Assembly: GCA_002102555.1 (NCBI GenBank)
Contig: MCFL01000367.1
Coordinates: 1-20,789, forward strand
DNA: 20,789 bases
Origin: Catenaria anguillulae PL171
Lineage: Eukaryota > Blastocladiomycota > Blastocladiomycetes > Blastocladiales > Catenariaceae
Direction: 5' to 3'
Within the stretch, counting starts at the first letter, position 1; every line of letters starts with the position of its first letter. The position numbers were made by a program, and so were the translations under genes. This document shows positions 9,529-19,263 of the stretch, piece after piece. The notes beneath the pieces were generated by a model. The model was given only the letters and a program-made list of their open reading frames with translations, was not told where the DNA came from and did not search any database.

Positions 9529-11129
9529 ATGTTCAATGGGCAATTGCCACCCGGGCCGCCGGCAATGCCGCCACTGCAGCTTAGCCCAAGCGGAAGCAGT
9601 GCGATCTCAAGAGCCAGTCGCCGCTCCGAGTCAGCGGAAGAATGCCCTCGCGGCCACACTAGGTACTCAACTTCCCAAGCCGATCGACCAGCCGCCATCA
9701 ACCGCATCATACGAGACGGTCGTCAATGCATTAGCGCCATCAATGGGCCAATCGCCAATGTCGCCAGCGTTCCACTCCTGCCTATCCACTACGCACGCAG
9801 CCGCTTTACTGCACGTCAGCACATCTGCCGCTCATCCTGGCCACCACCCAGCGTCACCGTGTCTGCTGCGGTACCCTTTCCGTATAATAACGCAACGCCA
9901 GGGCGCCCAACCCAGTCAAATTCGTCCCTGCCGTATCCACCTCCAGTCGCTCCTGCTGTGGCGATGGACAAGCAAACTGCAAACCCCTCGCACACACCCG
10001 ACAACTACTGGAGCCTCTTACACAAAGATTCATGCAACAATGCGACCACCGCCACCTCCTCCAGCACGTCCGCAGCAATGGCCATCAGATTCTCCTGCTC
10101 AAACTGCACGGGCAGCACCATCGACTCCCCAAGTCCCGCCGCCAACCACGTCCATCCCATTAACACCTTCGTCATCCAATCCATTGCCACCGCAACCGCG
10201 TTCCTGTGTATCAGCCGCCATTCTCGCCACCAAAGCAAACGCCATACTTGCCAAATCCGGCAGGGCAACCCTTACAGCATGGTGCGGCGTGGATGTTGAG
10301 GATTATGCTCAGCTCGTCCTGGCACACCCGCATTCCTCGGCTCAACCTGTACGGGTCGTCTCATTTCAGGCAAATGACACCAGCAACACACTCGTGATTT
10401 CATGTTTTGGGTGTGATATGACATTGTCATTTTCCGCGGTTGCTGTTGAAGACATTGATTCATTGCCAGAAGGTATGCGAGACTCATGTTCAAGCTGCAT
10501 CTTTCTATGTATCTGACCATGGAATTGTGTAGCCAAGAAGCATGGTGCGCTCGTGAAAATCCTTGTCGCGGTCTTCAACGGTCCACCTTGCACTGGCATC
10601 TACAAAGGACCGCAGTATTCCCACCTCTCGACTGGCGGCGACTCGAAGGGTCGAGCCATTGCTTCATGCAACTTCCTCGACCCAACGCCTTGTCCTTGGC
10701 CGTCCTTGCACCATCCCGTTTCTGGCATCAACGGCCTACTCGAGGGTCATCAGTCACACGTTTCGCGCGGTCTCAGGTGCAAAAGGTAGCATGGATTGTC
10801 GTTTTATTTCCGTGAAAACAGCTGGGCGGTGTCAAGCTTGTTCACAGCGCTTGGGCAACACAATCCGCAAACGTGTGCGTGGATCAAGCAATCAGGGCCA
10901 GGGTGTGTTGGTTTTTTCGATCCGATCATACATCGCGGTTTGATTGTGTTGACACTATTTATTTTGGTCCTGCACACAGGCAATTGTGACAGCAGCAGCA
11001 GTGACAATGACGCTGATCTTGATCCTTCCACCAACACGCATCAATCACCCGCATTTGGCCTGTCTGCATCCGACCCATGTGCACCCAACCCGCCGGACCG
11101 GGGTCGACACGGACCGCTCACCAGAAAAG
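9529..11129 (+). pseudogene. N-terminal part of Crypton-type recombinase gene
   Basis: A possible start is ATG 9529 (MFNGQLPPGPPAMPPLQLSP), a Pro/Ser-rich beginning. The frame changes near 10040, after which a Pro-rich linker leads into a folded-looking segment (AILATKANAILAKSG ... DVEDYAQLVLA, then VEDIDSLPE). An intron at 10473-10532 (GTATGC...TAG, 60 nt) joins DSLPE to AKKHGALVKILVAVFNGPPC in frame. Further probable introns are 10786-10847 (GTAGCA...CAG) and 10903-10992 (GTGTGT...CAG). They flank a short exon (ALGQHNPQTCAWIKQSGPG) and an acidic Ser/Asp linker (SSSDNDADLDPSTNTHQSP). At least two frame changes are not explained by introns, so this half is probably decayed. It belongs with the recombinase core downstream by strand, spacing and continuity of splice phases. 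Confidence 0.45.
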
Positions 11130-11230
11130 GTTCATTGCTTCTTCAATATTACTCTTCCATGCGTTTCCCGCACATGCTCACTCCACCACTTCAATTCATC
11201 TTGTTATGTTGCTCATGCTTGCTTGCTTAG

Positions 11231-12289
11231 CACTTCCTGCTCAGCGCGCAAAAGGACCGCCTCACTCAAATGACGAACTCAACCATCAATCAATGCCTGA
11301 ACAAAGGTTACGAGCTCGCCGAATTCACCAACACCAAGGTTGGCCACCATGGTTGCCTTTTTGCGGCAACCGAGGCCGTTGAGCAAGGGTGTCACCCAGA
11401 CCGCATCTCTCAACATGGCCAGTGGACGAGCAATGTATTCAGCAACGTGTACGCTTTAAAAGCGATCGCGCACGAGGTATGTAGGGCAGGCGCTCATTTG
11501 TGGCGGATTTCTGATGGATTTGCCCTCGATGTCTGTCTTTCTTTCAGGTTGTCAAGGTTTGTGCTGGCTTTGTAAATAAAGAGGTGTTTGTGCCGCGCGT
11601 CGCCGTTGCCAACGAAAAGGTTCCTCCCAGTTTGGCGGCCAAGGTGTTTCCATGGGCCGAGGACGTTTTGCAGCGTGTATTTACGTGCTGCGACGGAAGA
11701 CGACGCCGCTGCGAACAAGCTCATGTTTGCGTCTTGCATCAAATTTTTGGAAAAGTTGATTCACTCGTGCCGCTACGTGATTGCTGTATGTTCTGGCATG
11801 CCCTTTGTATGAACATGGTCGCCAATCTTTAACTCTCAATGCACAGTCTATTTGTTTTATGATAAACACATGTGCGAGTTCTATCTCAAGTACACTGACG
11901 CAGATGCTGGCAATTGTGCAACCAATTACAACGCTCATGCGCTCTTCCCATTCACGCAAGCCGAGCGTGCGAGCGCTCGGCCAATGCTGTTGAACTTGGG
12001 TATTTTGTTCAAGAATGGTGTGGTTGGCTGGATTGACTGCCACCCCAACTTCCTCCATTTCGCCAAGGCCTCACGCTACCACTTTCAACATTTTGTCAAC
12101 AATCTTCCATCATGTATCGCCAGCTCCAACAATGCCCCCATCAATGCCCTCGCAAACTACAGCCAAGCGCATTTTTCAGACCTGCGCGCACGTATCGAGC
12201 AAAACAACCAGGAGATCGCGACGGACCATATCAAACTCTGCAATGTTGCACAGTGCACTGCCACTCATGTTATTGCTTGCGCACAATAA
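11231..12289 (+). pseudogene. Crypton-type tyrosine recombinase core with NDC10_II-like region
   Basis: After an acceptor at 11229-11230 the frame reads HFLLSAQKDRLTQMTNST, then TKVGHHGCLFAATEAVEQGC, ISQHGQW and SNVY. This is the order K, HxxR, H/W, Y of a tyrosine recombinase C-terminal box in the Crypton/NDC10 style (THxGRxxGAxxAExxGVxxxxIxxxGxW). An intron (11477-11547, GTATGT...CAG, 71 nt) leads in frame to KVCAGFVNKEVFVPRVAVAN and PPSLAAKVFPWAEDVL, matching the AGF-x-YFLPR ... PP-x-x-L-x-x-x-FPW-x-E signature of the NDC10_II/GCR1_C region. Then come FLEKLIHSCRYVIA, a probable intron ending at 11846, and YDKHMCEFYLKYTDA. The Arg of HxxR reads Cys (TGC, one CpG transition from CGC), and a frame change occurs near 11670. 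Such enzymes cut and rejoin DNA to move the element as a circle; this copy is probably inactive. Confidence 0.65.
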
Positions 12290-12890
12290 CAGGTATTCAC
12301 CGCATTTTCACCAATACAGTCAACGGATCACCTTGAATCCGCAACCACAATCTCACTTATCCCAAGCGGCAACAGTGGCAACAACCTTTTCGCACCACAC
12401 CGCGACATTGTCAAAGCCCGCATCGAATCCGCCTTCAAGCATGCCTTTGTGCGAGGATCAACATCTGCAGTCGCAGCACAAGCTTCCGAAGAATCCGAAC
12501 TGGCCGAGCCTGAATCGTTCTCGTCACCCTCGCTCACTGATGCCGCCGCAATCGCACCTGAATCCTTGACGTCAACCGTGCACGACGGCGACGCACCAAC
12601 CCCGCCGCCACAGCCAGAAAGCGCCGCGGCATCCACTCTGTCCTCCATGGATCCTGCATTCCGTGCGAGCTCGACGCGATCTGGGACGGTGGTTGGCAAA
12701 GAGAGGTTCCCGGGATCGCTTTGTTGCATTTTGCCTTGTCTATGGTTGATTTCTTTGATGACACAGTCAATTTTTGCCATTACACGAAACGCAATTCTAC
12801 TTTTTGCCCAGGTACTTTGTCGAGATAGACGCGTGTTTCCGGCAGCAATAAACCAGCAGCGACCAACCAAGAGGCAATGACCGCCCTGAC
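12290..12890 (+). other. Probable C-terminal tail of the recombinase gene
   Basis: After a TAA at 12287-12289 the same frame continues with a coding-like segment (NLFAPHRDIVKARIESAFKH) and then an acidic Ser/Glu/Pro-rich tail (ASEESELAEPESFSSPS ... PTPPPQPESAAAS) to about 12710. A short intron or a premature stop would separate it from the core. Beyond 12720 the composition changes to hydrophobic and T-rich, and the coding character is lost. The minus-strand open frame over the same bases looks like a shadow of this acidic tail. Confidence 0.35.
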
Positions 12891-13762
12891 AGGGCCCACA
12901 TCCAGAGTCCAGACGCGGGGCCCCATGACGAAGCCACTCTGTCAAATCAACCAATTTGTTTGAGGGTCGCCACCGTCACGCGGACCGTGAATGGGCTGGA
13001 TGCGGTACTATGCGGACAAGTTCGCCGTCATCTCATCGTTCCACAAAGGGGTGCGTAGTTTGTGGAGTTGGGTATGCGACCTGCTGACGCGTTGGCCACC
13101 CACATGTTGGCATTTAAATTTGCATGTGTACGTATCATCTGGCCGCGCCAGTGCCTGATCTCATCGTGCTGATTGGCACTTGCAAGTCAACTCATGGCCC
13201 ATCGCCAAAACGGGAAGCTGTGCGCTTTCGCATAAACGCGAATACATCCAGTCGAGCGCAAATGAGAGTTCCTATCAGAAGCGTCGAGTTCTTCGACTGG
13301 CGCGGCGTTTCCAACGCGAGACAAGCCCAGAACCGCCACGCCAAGCTTGTACCGACAGACGCAGCGCAGCACCCAGGCACCGTTTCCTGTCAACACGATT
13401 GATAATTTATCACAAAAGATGCAATTGTATACGGAAAACATGGCATCCGTTTTTGGTTCTTTCTTCTCAGCCGCGACGATGACGACAGAGACCGACGAAG
13501 ACAGGCACGCGTAGAGTGTTCGCAACCCACTCCGCGTCCGGTGCGTGCCTATCGCGGCACTGCCGAAAACGGCTGAGGAAGCATGGCAGGGGATTACGAC
13601 CCGGTAGACGCCCAGCCATCTCAACATTCCAACATGAAATTGAAAAGATGAGGATGCACGGGCAGACCCCTGCCGTCAATGTAATGGATATACAAAACTG
13701 AGAGCGACCCTTCTTTACAAGTGTATGGATCACCAAGCCATTCGATTCCAAGCACATAAACA
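12891..13762. other. Gene-poor stretch before the Helitron
   Basis: No recognisable gene. A 55-codon plus-strand frame at 12991-13158 begins MGWMRYYADKFAVISSFHKG, which looks protein-like for about 20 residues and then loses that character. It could be a stray exon. Overlapping open frames on both strands at 13120-13630 carry no motif. No tRNA, rRNA or tandem repeat was seen. Confidence 0.4.
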
Positions 13763-13784
13763 TCTAATCATTAAGGCGACAAGG

Positions 13785-13874
13785 GTCGATCGCCTCCAGC
13801 CAATCAGAAGCGCGGATTTGCGTCGATCTCCTGACTTCGAGCCAATCAGAAGCGCGAATTCGCGTCGATCCCCT
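13785..13874. repeat. CCAAT-containing tandem repeats, about 42-bp period
   Basis: Two imperfect 34-base copies (13799-13832 and 13841-13874) of GCCAATCAGAAGCGCG followed by an AATTCGCGTCGATC-like tail, preceded by a partial third tail at 13785. Each full copy carries a GCCAATCAG box. The second contains the perfect 12-base palindrome CGCGAATTCGCG at 13853-13864. The repeats lie 250-320 bases upstream of the Rep-helicase ATG and just inside the proposed left end, so they may be promoter or terminus-binding sites. Confidence 0.8.
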
Positions 13875-14118
13875 CAATGATGATTAATCACCTCATAAAT
13901 TGCGCATACATTGTTGATTGATGATTGATTTATCGCCCAACTGACGGATTGCATCACCACTTGCCCACCAAATCGGCAACCCAATTCTTTGATGTTCGCT
14001 GATCTAGCTCTGATCTGCCGATCCCATCCAGCGCTTTCCACGGTCATCCTCACGGTCGTTGACTGTTGAGTGTTGGCTGTTGACTGCTTCTCCACGACCG
14101 CCAGACGATATTCTGTGC

Positions 14119-14246
14119 AATGGATCACTTTCGCCCACCGCCGCCACATGGCCCTTTCAGACCCCCGGCGCCGTACGGGCCTGGCTTCCGGCCGCCTGCG
14201 CCTGAAATGGATCACTTTCGCCCACCGCCGCCACATGGCCCTTTCC
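14119..14246 (+). repeat. Internal 40-bp direct repeat in the Pro-rich exon
   Basis: The 40-base sequence at 14119-14158 recurs perfectly at 14207-14246, 88 bases on. It encodes MDHFRPPPPHGPFRPP twice, the second copy in the same frame. Perfect identity at DNA level means a recent duplication or ongoing repeat exchange. Confidence 0.95.
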
Positions 14247-17200
14247 GGCCGCCTCCACTTGATTCTACTCCTCGACCTGGCTTCGGTATGTGCACACCCT
14301 CCCGCGCCGCGCGTACTCGGCGATTCTCACCACTTTCGTGAATATTAAGTGCCAATGCCGCCCCGCCCTTCCCATTATGGACCGCCGCCTCTGTATGGGC
14401 CGGGCGTCCGCCCTCCCCTCATGCAGCCCGCGATTCGACCCGGATTCGGTATGGAATATGGAAAAATGGAGAATCAGTTTTCACGTCTAGCCGTTTTCTG
14501 ACGCCCCCTTGCATTGTGTATTGTAGTTCCTATGCCTCTCCGTCCGCCGCAAGTTTTTATTCCTCCTCCACCAGATTTGGACGCGTATACGTACACCACT
14601 CTGCGCGACGTCATGTCTTTCGATACCATTGCTGTCGGCGAGATGAACTACGAGCCCAACCACGTCCATTGCTACAAGCAACTCGCGGTCACTGGCTATG
14701 ACACGTCCCGCCTTTCCAGACACACCTTGCGTCCCCGTGCTACTCTGTGTCGGTATTGCGGGGCCCTCATGTGGCTCGAGGAACGGGTGGTCGGGTCTTC
14801 GCTCGGGCAGCCACGCTTTGGACGGTGCTGCAACCATGGGAAAGTCGCTCTTGAGCCCATCAAGGGTACCCCAGGGCCATTGGCGGATTTGTTGTTGAAG
14901 ACTGTCCCTGGATCTGCCACATTTATCGATTTGATCCGCAAGTACAACTCTGGGTTTTGCATGACATCCCTTGGTGTGAACGTCGATCAGTCTGTGACGT
15001 ACGGGCAAGGTATGCTTTTTTTCTCACAGTTGATTGCCCTTGAGTCAGTAGCTGACAGTTGCTTTTTGCAGGTCCGCCGACTTTCCGAGTTTCGGGTGAG
15101 GTCGTGCATTGGATGGGGCACTTGGTTCCGCCTGAGCAAGCAAGCATTGGCGGTGATGGGGTGCAGCCACGTCCACGTCTCATGTATCATCAATTGTACA
15201 TTTACGATCCGCAACATGAACTTGATAATCGCTTGGCTTTCATTCCGGACTTGAACGAGGCCGTGACACGTCAACTCCAGACCATGCTTCATGCCGTTAA
15301 CCCATTAATCCGACTCTTTCGGACTGGCGCTGAGCGCCTTCAAACCTACCCGGACTTGAATCTCCGTATCGTCTTCCTGGATCCGGATCGGCGCCACAAC
15401 CGCACATACAACCGTCCAACAGCCAATGAGGTCGGTGGGATCATGCTTGATGATGGATCAGCAACCACCCATGAACGCGACATTGTGATTGAACGTCGCG
15501 GCGCACCATTCCCAGAGCGGATCTCTTACATGCATGCGAGCTACATGCCCATGCAGTATCCTCTTCTGTTCCCGCAGGGTGACCTTGGGTGGCATAATGC
15601 TATTCTGTTGTCTGGGCCAAATGCTCATGCTCCACATGTATCTGCGCGAGGCGACGATGATGAAGGCGACATTGATGAGGAAGAGGAGCAAAGCGAGCGT
15701 GCTGGATACGTGACCTTGATGCGTTGGTTTGCGTATCGTCTTTTTGAGCGGCCTGGCGATGGGATTTCATTGCGATATGGCGGTCGGCTGTTACAGCAGT
15801 ACTTGGTGGATGCCTATGCAATTGTCGAGCAATCAAGGCTGCTGTGGGTCCGATTGAATCAAAGCAAGATCCGCTCCGAGCTATACAGTGGTACGTTGAG
15901 AAGCAGCTTCTCTTTCCTGTTTCATCAGTTGACTGACTGCGGTCCTTTCTGCCTTTGCTCCAGGTTTGCAAGATTTCCTTGCACAAGCCGATGGACAAGC
16001 GGTCAACAGCGGCAATGTTGGTCGCCGCGTTGTCCTGCCATCATCTCATACTGGCGGCCCGCGGCAAATGACGCAGCTGTACCAGGACGCTATGGCCATT
16101 GTGCGCGAGCATGGGCCGCCGACGCTCTTTATCACCTTTACATGTAACCCGGACTGGCCAGATATCAAGCAGGCCTTGCCGCGACGGCAAAATGGCGAGT
16201 ACTTGACTCCATCCGATTGCCCAGACATTGTTTGTCGGGTATTCATGATGAAGTTTGCCGAGTGCCGTCGATTGATGTTTGAGATGGGCATTTTTGGGAA
16301 CGTGGTTGGTCGCATCTGGGTTGTCGAGTTCCAAAAGCGCGGGCTGCCCCACGCACACATGCTCTTGATTCTTGACGAGGAGTCCAAGCCTGTTGAACCT
16401 GCCGATTTCGATCGATTCATTTGCGCAGAGATCCCTGATCCGCAAAAAGACCCCGAGCTGTTTGAGACCGTGACCAAGTCCATGATCCATGGGCCATGTG
16501 GAACAGCCAACCCCAATGCACCATGCATGGTTGACGGGCGCTGTTCAAAGGGTTACCCAAAGGCCTTTCGGGAGGAGACGACATTGGACGAGGCGACTGG
16601 CTACCCTCTCTATCGGCGTCGCAATAACGGTGTCACGGTCGAGGTTGGTGGGCATGTTGTTGACAATCGCTGGGTCGTGCCATACAATCCAGTGCTCTTG
16701 AAGTTGTTTAATGCGCACATCAATATCGAGATTTGCGTGTCGCCGGGTGGTATCAAGTACCTCTTCAAGTACGTGTACAAGGGGTCGGATCGCGCCAGAG
16801 TTGCTATTGCTCAAGGAGCTGACACACCAACCCAGAACGATCAGACGGAGATTGTCGATGAAATCAAGCGCTACCTTGACGCTCGGTACATCACGCCTCA
16901 TGAAGCGTGCTGGCGGATTCTTTACTACCCGCTGCATCAAGAATGGCCCACTGTTGTCCGCCTTCAAGTCCATTTGGAGGGTGAGCAGATGGTGACGTTC
17001 AACGAAAACGACGACTTGCAGTATGTGGTCAACAATGCTGCGAACAAGGATACGACTTTGACGGCGTGGTTCAAGGCCAATGAAAAATACCCGTGGGCCA
17101 ACCAGTACACCTATGTCGAGTTTCCCAAGCACTTTGTCTGGCAGAAGGCTACACGCGAGTGGACGCCACGGACACGAGGTGTTGCTGTTGCGCGGATCTA

Positions 17201-19167
17201 CTATGTGCCGCACATTCTCAAGGAGCGCTTCTACTTGCGCATGCTGCTCAACATTGTCTGTGGCGCCAAGGGATTTCAGGACATGATGACGGTTAATGGT
17301 GTTGTTTGCACAAGCTACAAGGACGCCTGTTTCCTGCGCGGTCTGTTGCAAGACAACCGCGAGTGGGATGTGACTTTGCGCGAAGCATCAACATTTCAAT
17401 CAGGCCGGCAGCTGCGCTCACTGTTCGCAACCATTTTGGTGTTCTGCGAGGTGACGGATCCGCTCGCGCTGTGGGAACAGCATTACGGGGCCATGGTGGA
17501 TGACATTGTGCATCGCTCGCAGGTCGAGGATTTGAATTGGTCGGATGACGAGATCAAGCACATTGCCCTGCGGCAGGTCGACCGTGTGTTGCGGCAGCAT
17601 GGGAAGTCATTGGCGGATTACCCGCCAATGCCGGTTCCGCCACCCGAGCCTGCGGAGGAGTTAGGTGGCAACACTTTGATTCGAGACCAGCGGGCGCTGT
17701 GTACCGTGGCACTGCAGGAGTTTTTGGAGGCGAACTTACCAAGGTTGAATCAAGACCAGCGCGCAACCTTTGACGCGATTGTTGGTGCCGTGGACGGGCG
17801 AAGCGCGGCCGTCTTCTTTGTTGATGGACCAGGTGGGACTGGCAAGACATTCACATACAAGGTCATCCTTGCGCATTTGCGGACCCATGGCCACATTGCT
17901 CTTGCCGTTGCCTCTTCCGGCATTGCCGCAACACTTTTGCCTGGTGGGCGAACTGCGCATTCACGTCTCAAGATTCCATTGTCATTGAATCCGAGCTCTT
18001 GGTGTTCCATTCCCAAGCAGGGTCACATTGCCGAGCTCATCCGTGCTGCTTCAGTCATCATCTGGGACGAGGCGTCTATGATTCATCGGCATGCCTTCGA
18101 GGCTGTGGATAGATCCCTAAGGGATGTCCGAAACGAACCCAATTTGCCGTTCGGTGGCATGGTCGTCGTGTTTGGTGGCGATTTTCGGCAGACGCTTCCC
18201 GTTGTGCCAAGGGGTGGCCGTGCCGAGACTGTCTCTGCATGCATCAAGCGATCCGACCTTTGGCGACATGTTACGACTTTGCGTTTGACGATCAACATGA
18301 GGGTCCGCAGTGTCGGAAACGATGCTGGCGTGTCCATCCAAGAGTTTGCAGACTGGTTGCTGTTTGTTGGCGAGGGGCGGCATTGTCATCCTGGGGACCC
18401 GAATCCCCCTCCGCTCCCAATCCCTCAAGCATTTACGTTGCCGATTCCTGCGCTAGCTGATCGGGATCCGTTGCTGGGCATTGCCACTCCACTCATTCGG
18501 TTTGTCTACCCAAATCTTGGCCATCGCATTTCGTCGCATTCTGTCCAGTCTGGTGTGAGCGATGATTGGTTGGCGGAGCGCTGCATCCTGGCCCTTTGAA
18601 CGAGGACATTTATGGTATCAACAGCGCCATTATCCGCACCCTGCCTGCCGAGCCGCACGTGTATTCAAGTGCTGATTCTGTCGCGGAAGAACCGGTCACT
18701 GATGACCAGCCGTCGTATCCTGTCGAGTACTTGAACACTTTGCAAGTACCGGGTATTCCTCCGCACAAGTTGGAACTCAAGCCTGGAGTGCCGGTTATTC
18801 TCCTTCGTAACTTGGACCCGAGGCTGGTCTCTGTAACGGAACCCGTTTGATTGTCGTCCAGTGTGCCTCGCGGGTCGTGTACTGTCGCATTCTGTGTGGG
18901 CCAAATGCCGGGCAATTCGTCCATATCCCTCGCATCGATTTCATTACCAATGAGGACGCCCGCATGCCTATCCGTTTGCGTCGCCGTCAGTTTCCGCTCT
19001 TGCCCGCTTTTGCGATGACCATCAACAAGTCGCAGGGCCAGACCTTTAATTGTGTTGGTGTGTTGCTGCCGCGTCCTGTTTTTTCGCATGGCCAACTGTA
19101 TGTTGCAGTATCTCGCTGCACATCTCCTGCCAGTTTGCGTATTTTTCCCTTGCTCAGAAGACCGTAG
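14120..19167 (+). CDS. Helitron Rep-helicase (HUH relaxase + PIF1-like helicase)
   Basis: Exons 14120-14285, 14350-14448, 14527-15009, 15072-15890 and 15964-19167 join in phase. All four introns (62-78 nt) are GT-AG. The full reading would be about 1,590 codons, the usual size for the family. The first two exons and the start of the third encode a Pro-rich low-complexity head; residues after that hold Cys/His pairs (CRYCG ... CCNHG). The Helitron Rep region follows, with FITFTCNPDWPDI, the HUH motif PHAHM (H-A-H codons at 16350-16358), HGPCG ... PCM ... CSKGYPK, and the two-tyrosine motif YLFKYVYKG (16758-16784). The helicase has Walker A GPGGTGKT (17826-17849), Walker B IIWDEAS (18057-18077), GGDFRQTLPVV, and the terminal AMTINKSQGQTF ... 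GQLYVAVSRC box. The frame changes near 18590 and again near 18827, so the last 190 residues are read in two other frames. Family members nick and replicate DNA by a rolling-circle route in the nucleus. Confidence 0.9.
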
Positions 19168-19236
19168 TCACACACCCAATGTTGTGTATCACGAAATCTT
19201 GTAATAAATGCAGTGGTTGGGCTCACGCAGAATGTG
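19168..19236 (+). other. Helitron 3' untranslated segment
   Basis: The bases between the Rep-helicase stop (TAG 19165-19167) and the terminal hairpin include AATAAA at 19203-19208, a suitable poly(A) signal for the transposon transcript about 36 bases after the stop. Confidence 0.5.
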
Positions 19237-19263
19237 GCCGGGCAAAGCCGGCGGTCGCGCTAG
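19237..19263 (+). other. Candidate Helitron 3' terminus: hairpin plus CTAG
   Basis: GCCGG (19237-19241) pairs with CCGGC (19248-19252) across the 6-base loop GCAAAG. Seven bases later comes CTAG (19260-19263), a CTRR end, followed by T at 19264 as expected for insertion into an AT site. The position, about 100 bases after the helicase stop, is typical. The stem is short (5 bp), which lowers certainty. Confidence 0.6.

Larger units (their letters stand above)
13763..19263 (+). mobile_element. Helitron (rolling-circle DNA transposon), probably non-functional
   Basis: The core evidence is the Rep-helicase gene at 14120-19167. Candidate ends fit the Helitron rule of insertion between A and T. 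At the left, A is followed by TCTAATCATTAAGG starting at 13763. At the right, a GC hairpin (19237-19252) is followed after 7 bases by CTAG (19260-19263) and then T. The right end is better supported than the left, because TC after A is common by chance. No terminal inverted repeats or target duplication are expected. Total length would be 5.5 kb, normal for an autonomous Helitron. The gene's introns look intact, while the helicase end changes frame twice. It lies just upstream of a ciliary gene and shares its orientation. Confidence 0.75.

Noticed and set aside
9300-9710. Minus-strand open frame of 136 codons between the divergent genes
   Set aside because: Composition is unlike its neighbours and no motif is seen; much of it is antisense to the Pro-rich start of the recombinase gene.
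4861-12890. Polinton, retrotransposon or LTR element as the source of the accessory block
   Set aside because: No polymerase, integrase, capsid, protease or reverse-transcriptase motif and no long terminal repeats were seen; the HNH domain alone is not evidence for a virus-derived element.
12328-12954. Minus-strand open frame of 208 codons
   Set aside because: It mirrors the acidic Ser/Pro tail on the plus strand, whose sense reading continues the recombinase frame; probably a shadow.
13124-13627. Overlapping open frames on both strands before the Helitron
   Set aside because: No recognisable motif or splice support and no frame clearly better than the others.
13785-13874. CRISPR-like array
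   Set aside because: Only two and a half imperfect copies, with short unequal spacing, in an intron-bearing eukaryotic sequence.
14487-15008. Minus-strand open frame of 173 codons
   Set aside because: It is antisense to the third Helitron exon, which has strong family-specific sequence on the plus strand.
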